Shown in pieces: positions 8,164 to 16,480 of a stretch of DNA of 64,000 nucleotides. A model generated the notes under the pieces. That model was not told the origin of the DNA. It made no database searches and saw only the letters and a program-made list of their open reading frames with translations. Source of the stretch: Acidimicrobiia bacterium (GTDB lineage Bacteria > Actinomycetota > Acidimicrobiia > Spongiisociales > UBA11373); NCBI GenBank assembly GCA_030584185.1, contig CP129495.1:1329628-1393627 (forward strand). Reading direction: 5' to 3'. The position numbers and the translations under genes were made by a program. Each line of letters starts with the position of its first letter. The stretch's first letter is position 1.

Positions 8164-9360
8164 TCAGGTCTCGCCGAAGAGGCGACCCCGCTCGGTGACC
8201 ACGATCACCGCCGTGGCGGCGACCGCCGCCAGGAAGAAGGCGGTGATCATCGGGGTGACCGTGCCATCGAAGGTGCGGTCGATGAGAGCCCCGAGCACTG
8301 TCCCTCCCAGGAGGGAGAACGACCCGATGATCGACGAGGCGGTTCCCGCCACCTCGCCGAGAGGCGCCATGGCGATCGAGTTGGCGTTGGCGATGAGCAA
8401 GCCGTGGGCAGCGAGCGACAGGCCGAGAAGGGTGACGAAGGTGACGAAGTCGGGGGCGCCTCCCCCGACGACGGCCACCGCCAGCGTGACCCCGGCGCCG
8501 ACCACATAGGCGAACAGAGCACCGTGGACGATGCGCCGTGCCCCGATCCGGCTCACCAGCATCCCGTTGAAGAAGATGGCGATCCCGATGACCAAGGCGA
8601 GTCCGCCGAAGATGATCGGGAACTGATCGCCCCGGCCGTAGACGTCCTGCCACACCCGCTCCGAGCTGGCCAGGTAGGAGACGAAGGCGCCGAACACGAA
8701 GGTGAGCCCCACGGTGTAGCCGACCGCCTGTCGGTTGGTGACCACCAGGCGGGCCGCCCGAGCGATGGGCCGCACCTGGAGGCGGGAGATCCGGTACTCC
8801 GGGCGCAGGGTCTCGGGGAGTCGCAGCATCCACAGGAACACGCAGCCGGCGAGGGCGGCACACAGCCAGAAGAGGAACCGCCAATCGAACCAGCGCAGCA
8901 GCAGGGCCCCCAGGCTGGGGGCGACGACCGGCACCAGGATGAACACGGCGGCGATGAACGACATGACCCGGGCCATTCGATCGCCCGAGTAGATGTCGCG
9001 CACTATCCCCAGCGACACCACCCGCGGGCCCGCCGAGCCGACTCCCCATAGGAAACGAAAGGCGAGCACCCAGCCCAGGGTGCCGGAGAGCGCCGATCCG
9101 ACTGCGCCCACGGCGAAGATGGCGAGACCGGCGTACAGCACCGGCTTGCGGCCGAACCGATCGGCCAGTGGCCCGTAGAACAGCTGGGCGGCCGCCATCC
9201 CCAGGAAGAACACGGTGATGATCGATGCCGCCCCTGCCGAATCCGGGGCCATCCCGAACTCGGCGCGGATCTCGGCGAATGCGGGCAGCACGATGTCGAT
9301 CGACATGGCGGTGAGCGCCATCGTCGCCGCCATCAGGGCGACGAACTCGATCCGGCCCAC
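8164..9360 (-). CDS. MFS transporter, Bcr/CflA type
   Basis: 398 residues with about 12 hydrophobic segments. The N-terminal MSIDIVLPAF motif (residues 19-28) marks the Bcr/CflA group, and the loop 2-3 signature GPLADRFGRKPV (residues 63-74) marks the major facilitator superfamily. Members export drugs or small metabolites using the proton gradient. Start is a GTG at 9360. It lies between two pyrimidine-degradation genes on the same strand, so export or uptake of an intermediate is possible but not shown. Confidence 0.85.
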   Translation of the reverse strand: MGRIEFVALMAATMALTAMSIDIVLPAFAEIRAEFGMAPDSAGAASIITVFFLGMAAAQLFYGPLADRFGRKPVLYAGLAIFAVGAVGSALSGTLGWVLAFRFLWGVGSAGPRVVSLGIVRDIYSGDRMARVMSFIAAVFILVPVVAPSLGALLLRWFDWRFLFWLCAALAGCVFLWMLRLPETLRPEYRISRLQVRPIARAARLVVTNRQAVGYTVGLTFVFGAFVSYLASSERVWQDVYGRGDQFPIIFGGLALVIGIAIFFNGMLVSRIGARRIVHGALFAYVVGAGVTLAVAVVGGGAPDFVTFVTLLGLSLAAHGLLIANANSIAMAPLGEVAGTASSIIGSFSLLGGTVLGALIDRTFDGTVTPMITAFFLAAVAATAVIVVTERGRLFGET

Positions 9361-9574
9361 CCGGCCGGTTGCGGGTTCACGATGTGTGGGAATCCCGCCA
9401 GGTTATTGCCGACTGGAACGTCTGAAATCGGGGCGCCCGGGGGACGTCACCGGATGTAACCGGCCCGGCCTCGTGTCGCGCGACGGCAGCGTCGTCTGCG
9501 GCGATTCGGCATGCCACCGTGCCAGGCCATGGCTCCGGAGGGATGCGGCGCTCCGGCGAAGCCTCCATGTCAAC

Positions 9575-9606
9575 TGGTACCTCGCTACCATCAACACTGG
9601 TAATCT
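9575..9606 (+). promoter_or_regulatory. vapBC promoter with TGGTA/TACCA inverted repeat
   Basis: TGGTA at 9575-9579 and TACCA at 9586-9590 form an inverted repeat, and another TGGTA begins at 9598. TAATCT (9601-9606) ends 6 nt before the ATG at 9613 and looks like a leaderless -10. An AbrB-type antitoxin would be expected to bind here. The rest of the gap from 9361 holds nothing else I can support. Confidence 0.45.
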
Positions 9607-9612
9607 CCACCC

Positions 9613-9858
9613 ATGATAGCCACCATCGACGCGGCCGGGCGCGTGGTGATCCCCAAGGCGTTTCGCGACGGCCTCGGGCTCACCGGAGGTGAGGAACTCG
9701 AGATCTCCGTCCGCGACGGGACGATCCTCATCGAGCCGAAGCCGGTGCCGGTCACCCTCGTCGAGACACCCGACGGGCCGGTGGCAGTCCCCGACCGAAC
9801 GCTGCCACCTCTCACCGACGACATCGTCCGCGACACCCTTGAGCACGTCCGCAGGTGA
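9613..9858 (+). CDS. vapB: AbrB/MazE-type antitoxin of the VapC pair
   Basis: 81 residues. The N-terminus MIATIDAAGRVVIPKAFRD is the swapped-hairpin AbrB DNA-binding signature (D-x-x-G-R-V-x-I-P), followed by LGLTGGEELEI. The Pro-rich acidic C-terminus would bind the toxin. It overlaps the toxin gene in the GTGA arrangement, so translation is coupled. Expected roles are toxin neutralisation and autorepression. Confidence 0.88.
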   Translation: MIATIDAAGRVVIPKAFRDGLGLTGGEELEISVRDGTILIEPKPVPVTLVETPDGPVAVPDRTLPPLTDDIVRDTLEHVRR

Positions 9859-10262
9859 TCGCCGTCGACACCAGCGTCGTGGTCCCGGCGTTCGCCTCCT
9901 GGCACGAGGCCCACGGGGCGGCTATCAGACTCCTCGCGGAGAGCCCGGTGCTCCCGGCACATGTCGCCGTGGAGGCCTACTCGGTGCTCACCCGCCTCCC
10001 CATGCCCCACCGGGTGCCAGGCACGATCGTCATCGACTACCTCGATCGGGTGTTCCCGCCAGATCGGCGGCTGACCGCTTCGGCCGAAACACAGATCGAG
10101 ATCACGCGGAGGTCCGCCGCGGCAGGCGTCGACGGAGGAGGCGTGTACGACGCTCTGGTGGCGGCAACGGTGCTGGAACACGGGGCCACCCTGGTCACCC
10201 GCGACCGCCGGGCGGCTCCCGTCTATAGGGCGATAGGAGTCGACTTCAGGCTGGACTCGTGA
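9855..10262 (+). CDS. vapC: VapC-type PIN-domain ribonuclease toxin
   Basis: 135 residues from GTG 9855. The PIN acidic residues are present: D5 (MIAVDTSVVV), E in VAVEAYSVL (about residue 40), D in GVYDALVAATVL (about 99) and D in LVTRDRRA (about 117). The NYN/PIN nuclease fold cleaves RNA with Mg2+ or Mn2+; VapC targets are commonly tRNA or rRNA loops, but the target here is unknown. It ends 9 nt before the degenerate heptamer array at 10272. Confidence 0.88.
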   Translation: MIAVDTSVVVPAFASWHEAHGAAIRLLAESPVLPAHVAVEAYSVLTRLPMPHRVPGTIVIDYLDRVFPPDRRLTASAETQIEITRRSAAAGVDGGGVYDALVAATVLEHGATLVTRDRRAAPVYRAIGVDFRLDS

Positions 10263-10271
10263 GGATGCGCG

Positions 10272-10382
10272 ATTCGCGATTCGCAATTAGCAATTCGCTA
10301 TGCGGAATCCGCAATGCGCGACGCGTCAGGCCATTGGATCGCGTTCAACCTCGGTACGAATCGCGAACTGCCGATCGCGAAT
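10272..10382. repeat. Degenerate heptamer arrays in inverted orientation without an enclosed gene
   Basis: Left arm 10272-10320 has seven 7-bp steps beginning ATTCGCG, ATTCGCA, ATTAGCA, ATTCGCT and then decaying. Right arm 10355-10382 has TACGAAT, CGCGAAC, TGCCGAT, CGCGAAT in the opposite orientation. Only 34 nt lie between. The units match those flanking the four-helix-bundle gene 6 kb away. The pair occupies most of the gap between vapC and the amidase gene. Confidence 0.75.
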
Positions 10383-10392
10383 CGCTACTCCT

Positions 10393-11235
10393 CTACCCCT
10401 CGACCAGCGGCCCGTAGGCGTCCGGACGGCGGTCCCGGTAGAAGGCCCACTGCTGGCGGACCTCCTCGATCAGATCCATGTCAAGGTCGCGTACGATCAC
10501 CTGCTCGTCGGTGTCGCTGGCCGCCTCGCCCACCACCTGACCCCTCGGGTTCACGAAGTACGACGAGCCGTAGAAGTCGTTGTCGCCAAGCGGCTCCTTC
10601 CCCACCCGGTTGATCGCCCCGATGTAGTACTCGTTGGCCACCGCCGCCGCCGGCTGCTCCAGGTTCCACAGGTACATCGACAGCCCGCGGCTGGTCGCCG
10701 ACGGGTTGAACACGATCTTGGCCCCGGCCAGGCCCAGCGCCCGCCAACCCTCCGGGAAGTGCCGGTCGTAACAGATGTACACCCCGATCCGCCCCACGGC
10801 GGTGTCGAAGATCGGGTATCCCATGTTGCCGGGACGGAAGTAGAACTTCTCCCAGAACCCCTTCACGTGGGGGATGTGGGTCTTGCGGTACTTCCCCAAG
10901 TAGGTGCCGTCGGCGTCGATGACGGCGGCGGTGTTGTAGTAGAAGCCCTCCTGCTCCACCTCGAACATCGGGACCACCAGCACCATCCCGGTCTCCCTGG
11001 CCAGGTCCTGCATGGCCCTGGTGGTCGGCCCGTCGGGGATCGGCTCGGTGTACGAGAAGTACTCGTTCTCCTGTACCTGGCAGAAGTAAGGGCCGTAGAA
11101 CAGCTCCTGGAAGCAGAGCACCTGGGCGCCGTCCTCGGCGGCCTGACGGGCGAGGGCGACATGCTTGTCCAGCATCGACTGCTTGTCGCCGGTCCACTCG
11201 GCCTGGATGAGGGCGGCACGCACGATGTTCGCCAT
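10393..11235 (-). CDS. Nitrilase-superfamily amidohydrolase, probable beta-ureidopropionase
   Basis: 280 residues. The carbon-nitrogen hydrolase triad is complete: E44 (CFQELFYGPYF), K118 (YRKTHIPH) and C155 (ICYDRHFPEGWR). The enzyme would hydrolyse N-carbamoyl-beta-alanine to beta-alanine, CO2 and ammonia, the third step of reductive pyrimidine degradation; the FYFRPGN and CYDRHFPE context resembles N-carbamoyl amidases rather than true nitrilases. The ATG at 11235 is preceded by AAGGAGA at 9 nt. Its genes for steps two and four are upstream on the same strand but separated by toxin-antitoxin modules. Confidence 0.88.
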   Translation of the reverse strand: MANIVRAALIQAEWTGDKQSMLDKHVALARQAAEDGAQVLCFQELFYGPYFCQVQENEYFSYTEPIPDGPTTRAMQDLARETGMVLVVPMFEVEQEGFYYNTAAVIDADGTYLGKYRKTHIPHVKGFWEKFYFRPGNMGYPIFDTAVGRIGVYICYDRHFPEGWRALGLAGAKIVFNPSATSRGLSMYLWNLEQPAAAVANEYYIGAINRVGKEPLGDNDFYGSSYFVNPRGQVVGEAASDTDEQVIVRDLDMDLIEEVRQQWAFYRDRRPDAYGPLVEG

Positions 11236-11359
11236 GGGCGGGTTCTCCTTCGAATCGGCGGGGGCAAAGACTACGCCACCGGCCGGAACATGGCAGGTCT
11301 CACCCCGCTCTCACCGCCGTCTTCGGTTCCCCTTGGTCGTTGCCGACGAGAATGCCCGG

Positions 11360-12553
11360 ATGCACAGGACCATCGCCCTCGTGCTCGCCGCCACCATGCT
11401 CACCGCCTGTGGCGATAAGGCGTCACCCCCGATCCCAGATCCTTCCGGGCCGGCCCCGGAGGCGACCATCGCCCCCTCATCAACCACGGAGGCGCTGACC
11501 ACGGTGCCGGAGGCGAGCGGTCTCGCCTGGACACGAACCGACTTCGTGGCCCAGGTCGGAGGCAGCGTGCTCCACGTCTCCGACCTCCTCCTCACCTCAG
11601 AGGGCATCCTCGTCGCCGGGTTCTACGGCGAGGGAACCGGCGCCCTGGTAGCCAGCGCCTCTATCGACACCCTCGACTGGGAGGTTTCCCTCGTGCCCGG
11701 CGGACAGCAGACGCGCGACATCGTCGAGCTCCCCGACGGGAGCCTGCTCCTAACCGGATCCGCAGCCTCCGGCTTGGCGATCGTGTGGCGCGATTCGGGT
11801 GCCGGCTGGGAGCCGGTGGGCACCGACGACCTGCCCCGCCGCGACGCCTCCCTCGGCTGGGACCTGGAGGTTCTCGACGACGGCAGCGTCCTCCTGGCTA
11901 CCGACTCGCTGGCCAACGACCCGGAGCGGGACAACCCGGCGGTTCACCGTTCCACCGACAGGGGTGACTCCTGGGCGACGGTGGCGATCCTCCCCGGCCT
12001 GGGTGCTCTGGCCCTGGCCGAGCTCCCCGACGGCACGGTGCTGGCCGCCACCGAGGAGTCGGCCGAGCACGACGACCCGGCGACCGCCGGACAGGCGTGG
12101 GTGTACCGGTCCACCGACGGTGGGGTCACATGGGGCGACCCGGTCGCCCTCCCCGGGGCCAACCGGGTCTACTCGATGACCGTCATGTCCGACGGGAGCG
12201 TCTGGGCGGGGACCGGCATCTCCGGTGAGATCCTCCGGTCGGACGATGGCGGTCGCTCCTGGTCCCCCGTCACCCACGTCCCCTCGACGAACATGGCCCG
12301 ACCGGATGGCGAGGCCGAAGTCCCCGCCACCCGGGTGTACTCCATCCTCGAGCTCGCCGACGGGCGGATCCTCGCCGGCACCGGGAACCAGGCCGGGGAG
12401 ATCTTCGTGACCTCGGACGGAGGCAATACCTGGGAGCGGACCGGGTCCACCGGCCCCAACAACGTGGTGTGGGGCCTGCTCCAGGCGCCCGACGGCACGA
12501 TCTGGGCCGGCACCGGGTCCAGCCGCGGCGACCTGCTGCACGGCACCGGCTGA
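11360..12553 (+). CDS. Lipoprotein with BNR/Asp-box beta-propeller repeats
   Basis: 397 residues from ATG 11360 (the open frame reaches further upstream only inside the neighbouring gene). A short signal peptide ends in the lipobox LTAC. At least four Asp-box motifs S-x-D-x-G-x-x-W are visible (STDRGDSW, STDGGVTW, SDDGGRSW, TSDGGNTW), interleaved with ELPDGTVLA-type strands, the pattern of sialidase-like propellers and photosystem-assembly Ycf48-like proteins. No sialidase catalytic Arg triad or Tyr is evident, so it is probably a binding or scaffold propeller outside the membrane rather than a glycosidase. Confidence 0.75.
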   Translation: MHRTIALVLAATMLTACGDKASPPIPDPSGPAPEATIAPSSTTEALTTVPEASGLAWTRTDFVAQVGGSVLHVSDLLLTSEGILVAGFYGEGTGALVASASIDTLDWEVSLVPGGQQTRDIVELPDGSLLLTGSAASGLAIVWRDSGAGWEPVGTDDLPRRDASLGWDLEVLDDGSVLLATDSLANDPERDNPAVHRSTDRGDSWATVAILPGLGALALAELPDGTVLAATEESAEHDDPATAGQAWVYRSTDGGVTWGDPVALPGANRVYSMTVMSDGSVWAGTGISGEILRSDDGGRSWSPVTHVPSTNMARPDGEAEVPATRVYSILELADGRILAGTGNQAGEIFVTSDGGNTWERTGSTGPNNVVWGLLQAPDGTIWAGTGSSRGDLLHGTG

Positions 12554-12574
12554 CCGAATCCCAGGGACGTCTGG

Positions 12575-12580
12575 CATGAT
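12575..12580 (+). promoter_or_regulatory. -10-like hexamer of a leaderless promoter
   Basis: CATGAT ends 6 nt before the GTG at 12587, with the intervening TCCCGG closely resembling the TCCCGC seen before the gene at 469. Confidence 0.4.
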
Positions 12581-12586
12581 TCCCGG

Positions 12587-13000
12587 GTGAGCCTCCCCCT
12601 GGTCGTCGCCGCAGTCCTGCTCTTCGCCGTCGGCGCCGCCCACTCGTGGCTCGGCGAGCGCCACATCCTGATCAGGCTGCTGCGCCGTACCGACCTGCCT
12701 CACCTCTTCGGTGGCGACGCCTTCACCAAGAGCACGCTTCGGTTCGCCTGGCACCTGACCACGGTCGCCTGGTTCGGGTTCGCCTGGGTGCTGCTGCTCC
12801 TCGCCGCCGAGATCGGAACCGACTCCCCCTCGACCGCGGTGCTCGTCTTTACGCCGTACGAAGCTCCGGCCAGGATCGGGGATGCAGTGGCCGCCACCTT
12901 TGCCACCAGCGCCGTGATCACCGCTGTGGCGACCCGGGCGCGTCACCTGGCGTGGCTGGTGTTCGCCGCCGTCGCCGTTCTCACCTGGCTGGCCGTCTGA
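12587..13000 (+). CDS. Integral membrane protein, function unknown
   Basis: 137 residues with four hydrophobic helices (about 4-20, 52-72, 88-108 and 118-136). An Arg-rich cytoplasmic loop, HILIRLLRRTDLPHLFGG, follows helix 1. No known family is recognised. The GTG at 12587 is supported by the -10-like hexamer just upstream. It converges on the Cys-containing gene at 13003 with only 2 nt between them. Confidence 0.65.
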   Translation: MSLPLVVAAVLLFAVGAAHSWLGERHILIRLLRRTDLPHLFGGDAFTKSTLRFAWHLTTVAWFGFAWVLLLLAAEIGTDSPSTAVLVFTPYEAPARIGDAVAATFATSAVITAVATRARHLAWLVFAAVAVLTWLAV

Positions 13001-13002
13001 GG

Positions 13003-13431
13003 TCAGGGACGGCGGACTCGGCCCGGGTCGTGGCCCTGTGCCCAGTAGCCGGCCTGGATCCACTCGAAGTGAAGCCGCCGGCACTCCTCTCGCTTGCGGG
13101 TGGCCATCCCCTCCCATCTGCGGTTGATGGCGAAGGCGCCGTCGAAGTCCTTCTCCGCCTGGGCAGCGGCGACCTCCTCGCCCCACTGCCGCATCATCGA
13201 GCCCAACTCCTCCTGGCATGCCTCCCAGGCCGCCTCGCGGTCCCGGGCGACCGTGACCCACCATGAAGCGGAGAAGGTGCGCTCCTCGGTGACCGCCGCC
13301 GCCGAAGACCCCCCGGCCTTGCAGTCGTGACCCGAGTCGGCGATCGGCTCCCCGCAGTCGGCACAGGTCTCGCTCAAGACTCCTCCGAGGTCTGTGTAGT
13401 GCTTCCCCTCTCGGTGGCAGATTAGCCCCAC
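13003..13431 (-). CDS. Small protein with putative zinc-binding N-terminus, function unknown
   Basis: 142 residues, GTG start. The N-terminal 45 residues contain CHREGKHYT, CADC and HDC, enough Cys and His to bind one zinc. The rest is a charged helical region rich in Trp, Glu and Arg, ending in basic DPGRVRRP. No family is recognised. The helical part resembles a coiled coil, so a scaffold or nucleic acid binding role is possible, but nothing in the sequence settles it. Confidence 0.55.
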   Translation of the reverse strand: MGLICHREGKHYTDLGGVLSETCADCGEPIADSGHDCKAGGSSAAAVTEERTFSASWWVTVARDREAAWEACQEELGSMMRQWGEEVAAAQAEKDFDGAFAINRRWEGMATRKREECRRLHFEWIQAGYWAQGHDPGRVRRP

Positions 13432-13453
13432 ACCGCCTCCGCTGCAGACGAGG

Positions 13454-13489
13454 AGAGAGGCCCCGGGTGGGAGTCCGCGGGGCCTCTCT
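13454..13489 (-). terminator. Strong GC hairpin between two minus-strand genes
   Basis: AGAGAGGCCCCG and CGGGGCCTCTCT form a perfect 12-bp stem with a 12-nt loop, just downstream of the surface-protein stop codon at 13509. A T-rich tail is weak on both strands, so it may act as a bidirectional or transcript-stabilising hairpin. Confidence 0.6.
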
Positions 13490-13508
13490 TCGTCGCGGCG
13501 GCCGGTCC

Positions 13509-15374
13509 CTATTCGGTGACGGTCATCGGGAACTCGAACACGGTGCCGCCCACGTTCACGGTCACGGTGAACGGCTCGCCGATCGGTGCGCCGGAGAAGA
13601 ACACCTGCTTCTGCCAGTTCCCCTCGCCGTCGGCGGTGGTCGACCCCGACCCGTAGGCGCTGGTGATGTCCACCGAGGTCCCCGCCGGAGCGGTCCCGTG
13701 GTAGATGTCGTAGGGCGGGTCCTCACTGCAGGAGCCGTATGTCTTGTTGGCGGTCTTCTCCACCTCGCCGGGGGCGTAGTGGGAGGTGAACTGGTAGGTG
13801 CCCCAGGTCTCACCGTTCACCTTCACGGTCACCGGGAACGGCTGACCGGCGGGCGGCAGGGTGGTGAAGTGCAGCTTCTTCAGCCACTCGATCCCCTCGG
13901 TGGTGTAGGACGCCGACCCGTACTCGCTCAGGATCTCGATCTGGGTGCCCACGGGGGCGGTCCCATGGAACTTGATCCAGGGCGATGCATCCCACGACTC
14001 GGTGTTGTACTGGTTCACGGTCGTCTCGACGTTGCTGGCGTCGAACCATGAGGTGAACGGATAGGTTCCGTACACCTGGCCATTCACCTTGACCGTCACG
14101 GCGAACTGCTGACCGACCGGAGGCAGGGTCGAGAAGTACAGCTTGAAGTAGTACTCCCCGTTGGAGTCGACGGTCATGTCGGCCGACCCGTACTCGCTGA
14201 TCGCCGCCAGGGTCGTGCCCGGCGCCGCCGTGCCGTAGAACTTGACCCACGGTGAGGCGGCCCAGGACTCGGTGTTGTACTGGGTGAGGCTGAAACCGGA
14301 GGTGGTCGTCGTGGCGCTGTAGTTGGACGTGAAGTAGTAGGTGCTCCACTTCTCCCCGTTCACCTTGACCGTGATCGGGAACTTCACGCCCTTGGGGGCG
14401 CCGGAGAACCACACCTTCAGGCTGAACTCGCCCGACTCGCCGACCGTCAGGTCCGCCGACCCGTACTCGCTGATGGCAGCGATCGTGGTGCCTGCCGGGG
14501 CGGTCCCGTGGAACCGGGTGTACGGATCCTTCGAGTTCGAAGATGTGCCCTCCTGGGAGATGCCGATCGAAGGCGCAGGTGGCGGGCTCATCTCGGTGTG
14601 GATCCACAGGAAGTCGAACTCGAACGCCTGCTCTCCCACCATCACCGTGATCGGGAACGGCTCGCCGGCGGGCTGGCCCTCGAACCACACCTTGAGCAGC
14701 CAGGAGCCGTGCTCACCAGCAGTCGTCGAGGCCGAGCCGAACTCGGAGGTGGCCACGATCTCGGTCCCGGGCGGAGCGGTGCCGAAGAACTTCTCATAAG
14801 GCGTGGTCGAATCGCTCTCGCCGAACACCTGATGGGCCTCGACGACGACCGATGCGGGGTCCCACAGCCAGGTGAACTCGAAGTCGTGGCTGACGCCCTC
14901 GATGGTGAGCGTCACCGGGAAGGTGACGCCGGAAGGCGGATCCTCGAACCACAGCTTGAGGCTGAACCGCCCGTCGTCACCCACGCTCGTGGAGGCGCTT
15001 CCGTACGGTGAGTAGGCGAGGACCTCTGCGCCCGGTGTCCCGGTGCCGCTGAACTTGGTGTAGGCCTCGGGCCCCGTTGCCTTCGAGTTGCCCTGCCACA
15101 CACCGGGGCCGGGCGTCCCGTTCTCGGGCAGGGCGACCAGGCCCGGATCTGCCGGGAGAGTCGGGTCGACCGTTGCGGTCTCCTCAGAGGGCGTCTCGGT
15201 GATCATCGAGGCCAGCGCCATGGAGGCGAAGGCAATGGCCAGCGCTCCGGCGAGCCCGACGAGCACGGAAAGCCGGTGCCGGCGGGCGACGGCGGGCATC
15301 CCCACAGGGCTCACGCCGGTGAGCGAACGCTGCAGAGCAATCGCGGCGTGCTGGGCTCGGGTGTCGATGTTCAT
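13509..15374 (-). CDS. Membrane-anchored surface protein with six Ig-like repeats
   Basis: 621 residues from ATG 15374, preceded by AGGTGGGA. A ~33-residue cytoplasmic N-terminus and one membrane helix (about residues 35-57) are followed by six repeats of roughly 75-95 residues. Each repeat has a core HGTAPAGTxI, SEYGSA, a Gly turn, KVWF, P-x-G-x-x-F-x-V-T-V-x-V-x-G. The third to fifth repeats are joined by linkers containing TQYNTESW or NQYNTESW. The pattern suggests a stalk of beta-sandwich domains outside the cell. The start overlaps the ECF sigma gene stop (ATGA), so the two are translated together, and the N-terminal segment sits where an anti-sigma factor is normally encoded. Whether it binds the sigma factor is untested inference. 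Confidence 0.75.
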   Translation of the reverse strand: MNIDTRAQHAAIALQRSLTGVSPVGMPAVARRHRLSVLVGLAGALAIAFASMALASMITETPSEETATVDPTLPADPGLVALPENGTPGPGVWQGNSKATGPEAYTKFSGTGTPGAEVLAYSPYGSASTSVGDDGRFSLKLWFEDPPSGVTFPVTLTIEGVSHDFEFTWLWDPASVVVEAHQVFGESDSTTPYEKFFGTAPPGTEIVATSEFGSASTTAGEHGSWLLKVWFEGQPAGEPFPITVMVGEQAFEFDFLWIHTEMSPPPAPSIGISQEGTSSNSKDPYTRFHGTAPAGTTIAAISEYGSADLTVGESGEFSLKVWFSGAPKGVKFPITVKVNGEKWSTYYFTSNYSATTTTSGFSLTQYNTESWAASPWVKFYGTAAPGTTLAAISEYGSADMTVDSNGEYYFKLYFSTLPPVGQQFAVTVKVNGQVYGTYPFTSWFDASNVETTVNQYNTESWDASPWIKFHGTAPVGTQIEILSEYGSASYTTEGIEWLKKLHFTTLPPAGQPFPVTVKVNGETWGTYQFTSHYAPGEVEKTANKTYGSCSEDPPYDIYHGTAPAGTSVDITSAYGSGSTTADGEGNWQKQVFFSGAPIGEPFTVTVNVGGTVFEFPMTVTE

Positions 15375-15904
15375 GTGCTGTCCCACCTCTCGTCGAGCCG
15401 TCGGGCGAGACGCTCCCGCCCGTTGTGGAGATGGACCTTCACCGTGTTCTCGGTGCAGCCGAGGATCCCGGCGATTTCGGCCACCGGGCGATCCTCCAGG
15501 TAGTGGAGGGCGATCACCTGCGCCTGACGGTTGGGAAGCCCTCGCACCGCCTTCCAGAAATCGGCGTCCTCGGCCGGAAGCCGCGGCAGGTACTCGTCGC
15601 GCGGCTTGAACCGCGCAAGCGCCCAAGCCTCCCGAACCCGGGTCCGGAAGGCCGACACCGCCAGGTTGGACACCACCCGGCGCACCCACGCCTCCGGGCG
15701 GTCGAACCCCCCGATGCGGTCCCACTGCTTGTGGGCGGCGAGGAAGGCGTCCTGGGCGATGTCCTCGGCAACGAGGCGGCTTCCCGAGAGTGCGAACGCG
15801 AGACCCACGACGGCGCGGTACTCGCGCCGGTAGAAGGACTCGAAGTCGGGGACGGCATGGATCGAGCGGAGGCCTTCGATCTCCTCCGCCGTCCTCTCCG
15901 TCAT
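15371..15904 (-). CDS. ECF RNA polymerase sigma factor (SigE-like subgroup)
   Basis: 177 residues from ATG 15904, chosen over ATG 15934 because GAGGTGG lies 6 nt upstream of the former. Region 2 is FYRREYRAVVGLAFALSGSRLVAEDIAQDAFLAA; region 4 is LPNRQAQVIALHYLEDRPVAEIAGILGCTENTVKVHLHNGRERL, with the helix-turn-helix at its end (each quoted here by its key words, about residues 22-55 and 118-160). ECF factors redirect RNA polymerase to small regulons. Its stop overlaps the start of the repeat surface protein, which may be both its target and its regulator. No separate anti-sigma gene is seen. Confidence 0.88.
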   Translation of the reverse strand: MTERTAEEIEGLRSIHAVPDFESFYRREYRAVVGLAFALSGSRLVAEDIAQDAFLAAHKQWDRIGGFDRPEAWVRRVVSNLAVSAFRTRVREAWALARFKPRDEYLPRLPAEDADFWKAVRGLPNRQAQVIALHYLEDRPVAEIAGILGCTENTVKVHLHNGRERLARRLDERWDST

Positions 15905-16133
15905 GGAGCGCCACCTCGCTGGCTGAATGGTCATCTCGCGGGTAACTCGCTGTTAGGGGCTGGAAGGTTTACCGGTTTCTTCGGCAACCGTCAGGTCGGC
16001 CCTGAGTGGTTCGCCTTCGGCGGCTCTGGCGGAGATCGGGATGCGATCGCAGTGACGTCGGCATGCTCCTGCCTCGGGCGAAGGTTGGACGGGCCTGGCC
16101 GGCCTGTGGGGTCAATCGGCTGGCTGCCGCGGC

Positions 16134-16139
16134 GATAAT
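16134..16139 (+). promoter_or_regulatory. -10-like hexamer of a leaderless promoter
   Basis: GATAAT ends 6 nt before the ATG at 16146, with GTCCCG between. No ribosome binding site is visible. Confidence 0.45.
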
Positions 16140-16145
16140 GTCCCG

Positions 16146-16433
16146 ATGATCCGCTTCATGCTCTCGACGTGGACCGTCGCCTTCGGCTGGGGCTGGTGGG
16201 TGATCGCCCCGAAGAGCGGGGTGACGCGTGTCGTCGTCCTCCTGATCCTGACCGCGAGCACCACCGCGCTCGCCCTGATGATGCAGGCCAGGTCGCGGCG
16301 CCTGCGAGGAGACCACGAATACGTGACGGCTCGACTCGAGTACCACAGTGGGTTCTCTCGGGCCCGATGGCGTCGCACCGAGACCTCTCGAGGTGACGAC
16401 GGTGGCAGCGAGTTCAGCCTGGGTGGCTGGTAG
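16146..16433 (+). CDS. Small membrane protein, function unknown
   Basis: 95 residues. Two hydrophobic helices (about residues 3-20, Trp-rich, and 27-46) are followed by a basic segment MQARSRRLRGDHEY and a charged, Ser/Arg-rich tail. No family is recognised. The leaderless promoter-like hexamer upstream and its position in an otherwise empty 570-nt gap support it as a real gene. Confidence 0.5.
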   Translation: MIRFMLSTWTVAFGWGWWVIAPKSGVTRVVVLLILTASTTALALMMQARSRRLRGDHEYVTARLEYHSGFSRARWRRTETSRGDDGGSEFSLGGW

Positions 16434-16480
16434 GTGCACCGCCCGCGATCCCGGTTGCGCACCGGTAACCTCCCCGCCCG

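Noticed and set aside
9377-9610. 77-residue minus-strand frame in the gap before vapB
   Set aside because: No ribosome site, promoter or motif; overlaps the vapB promoter region.
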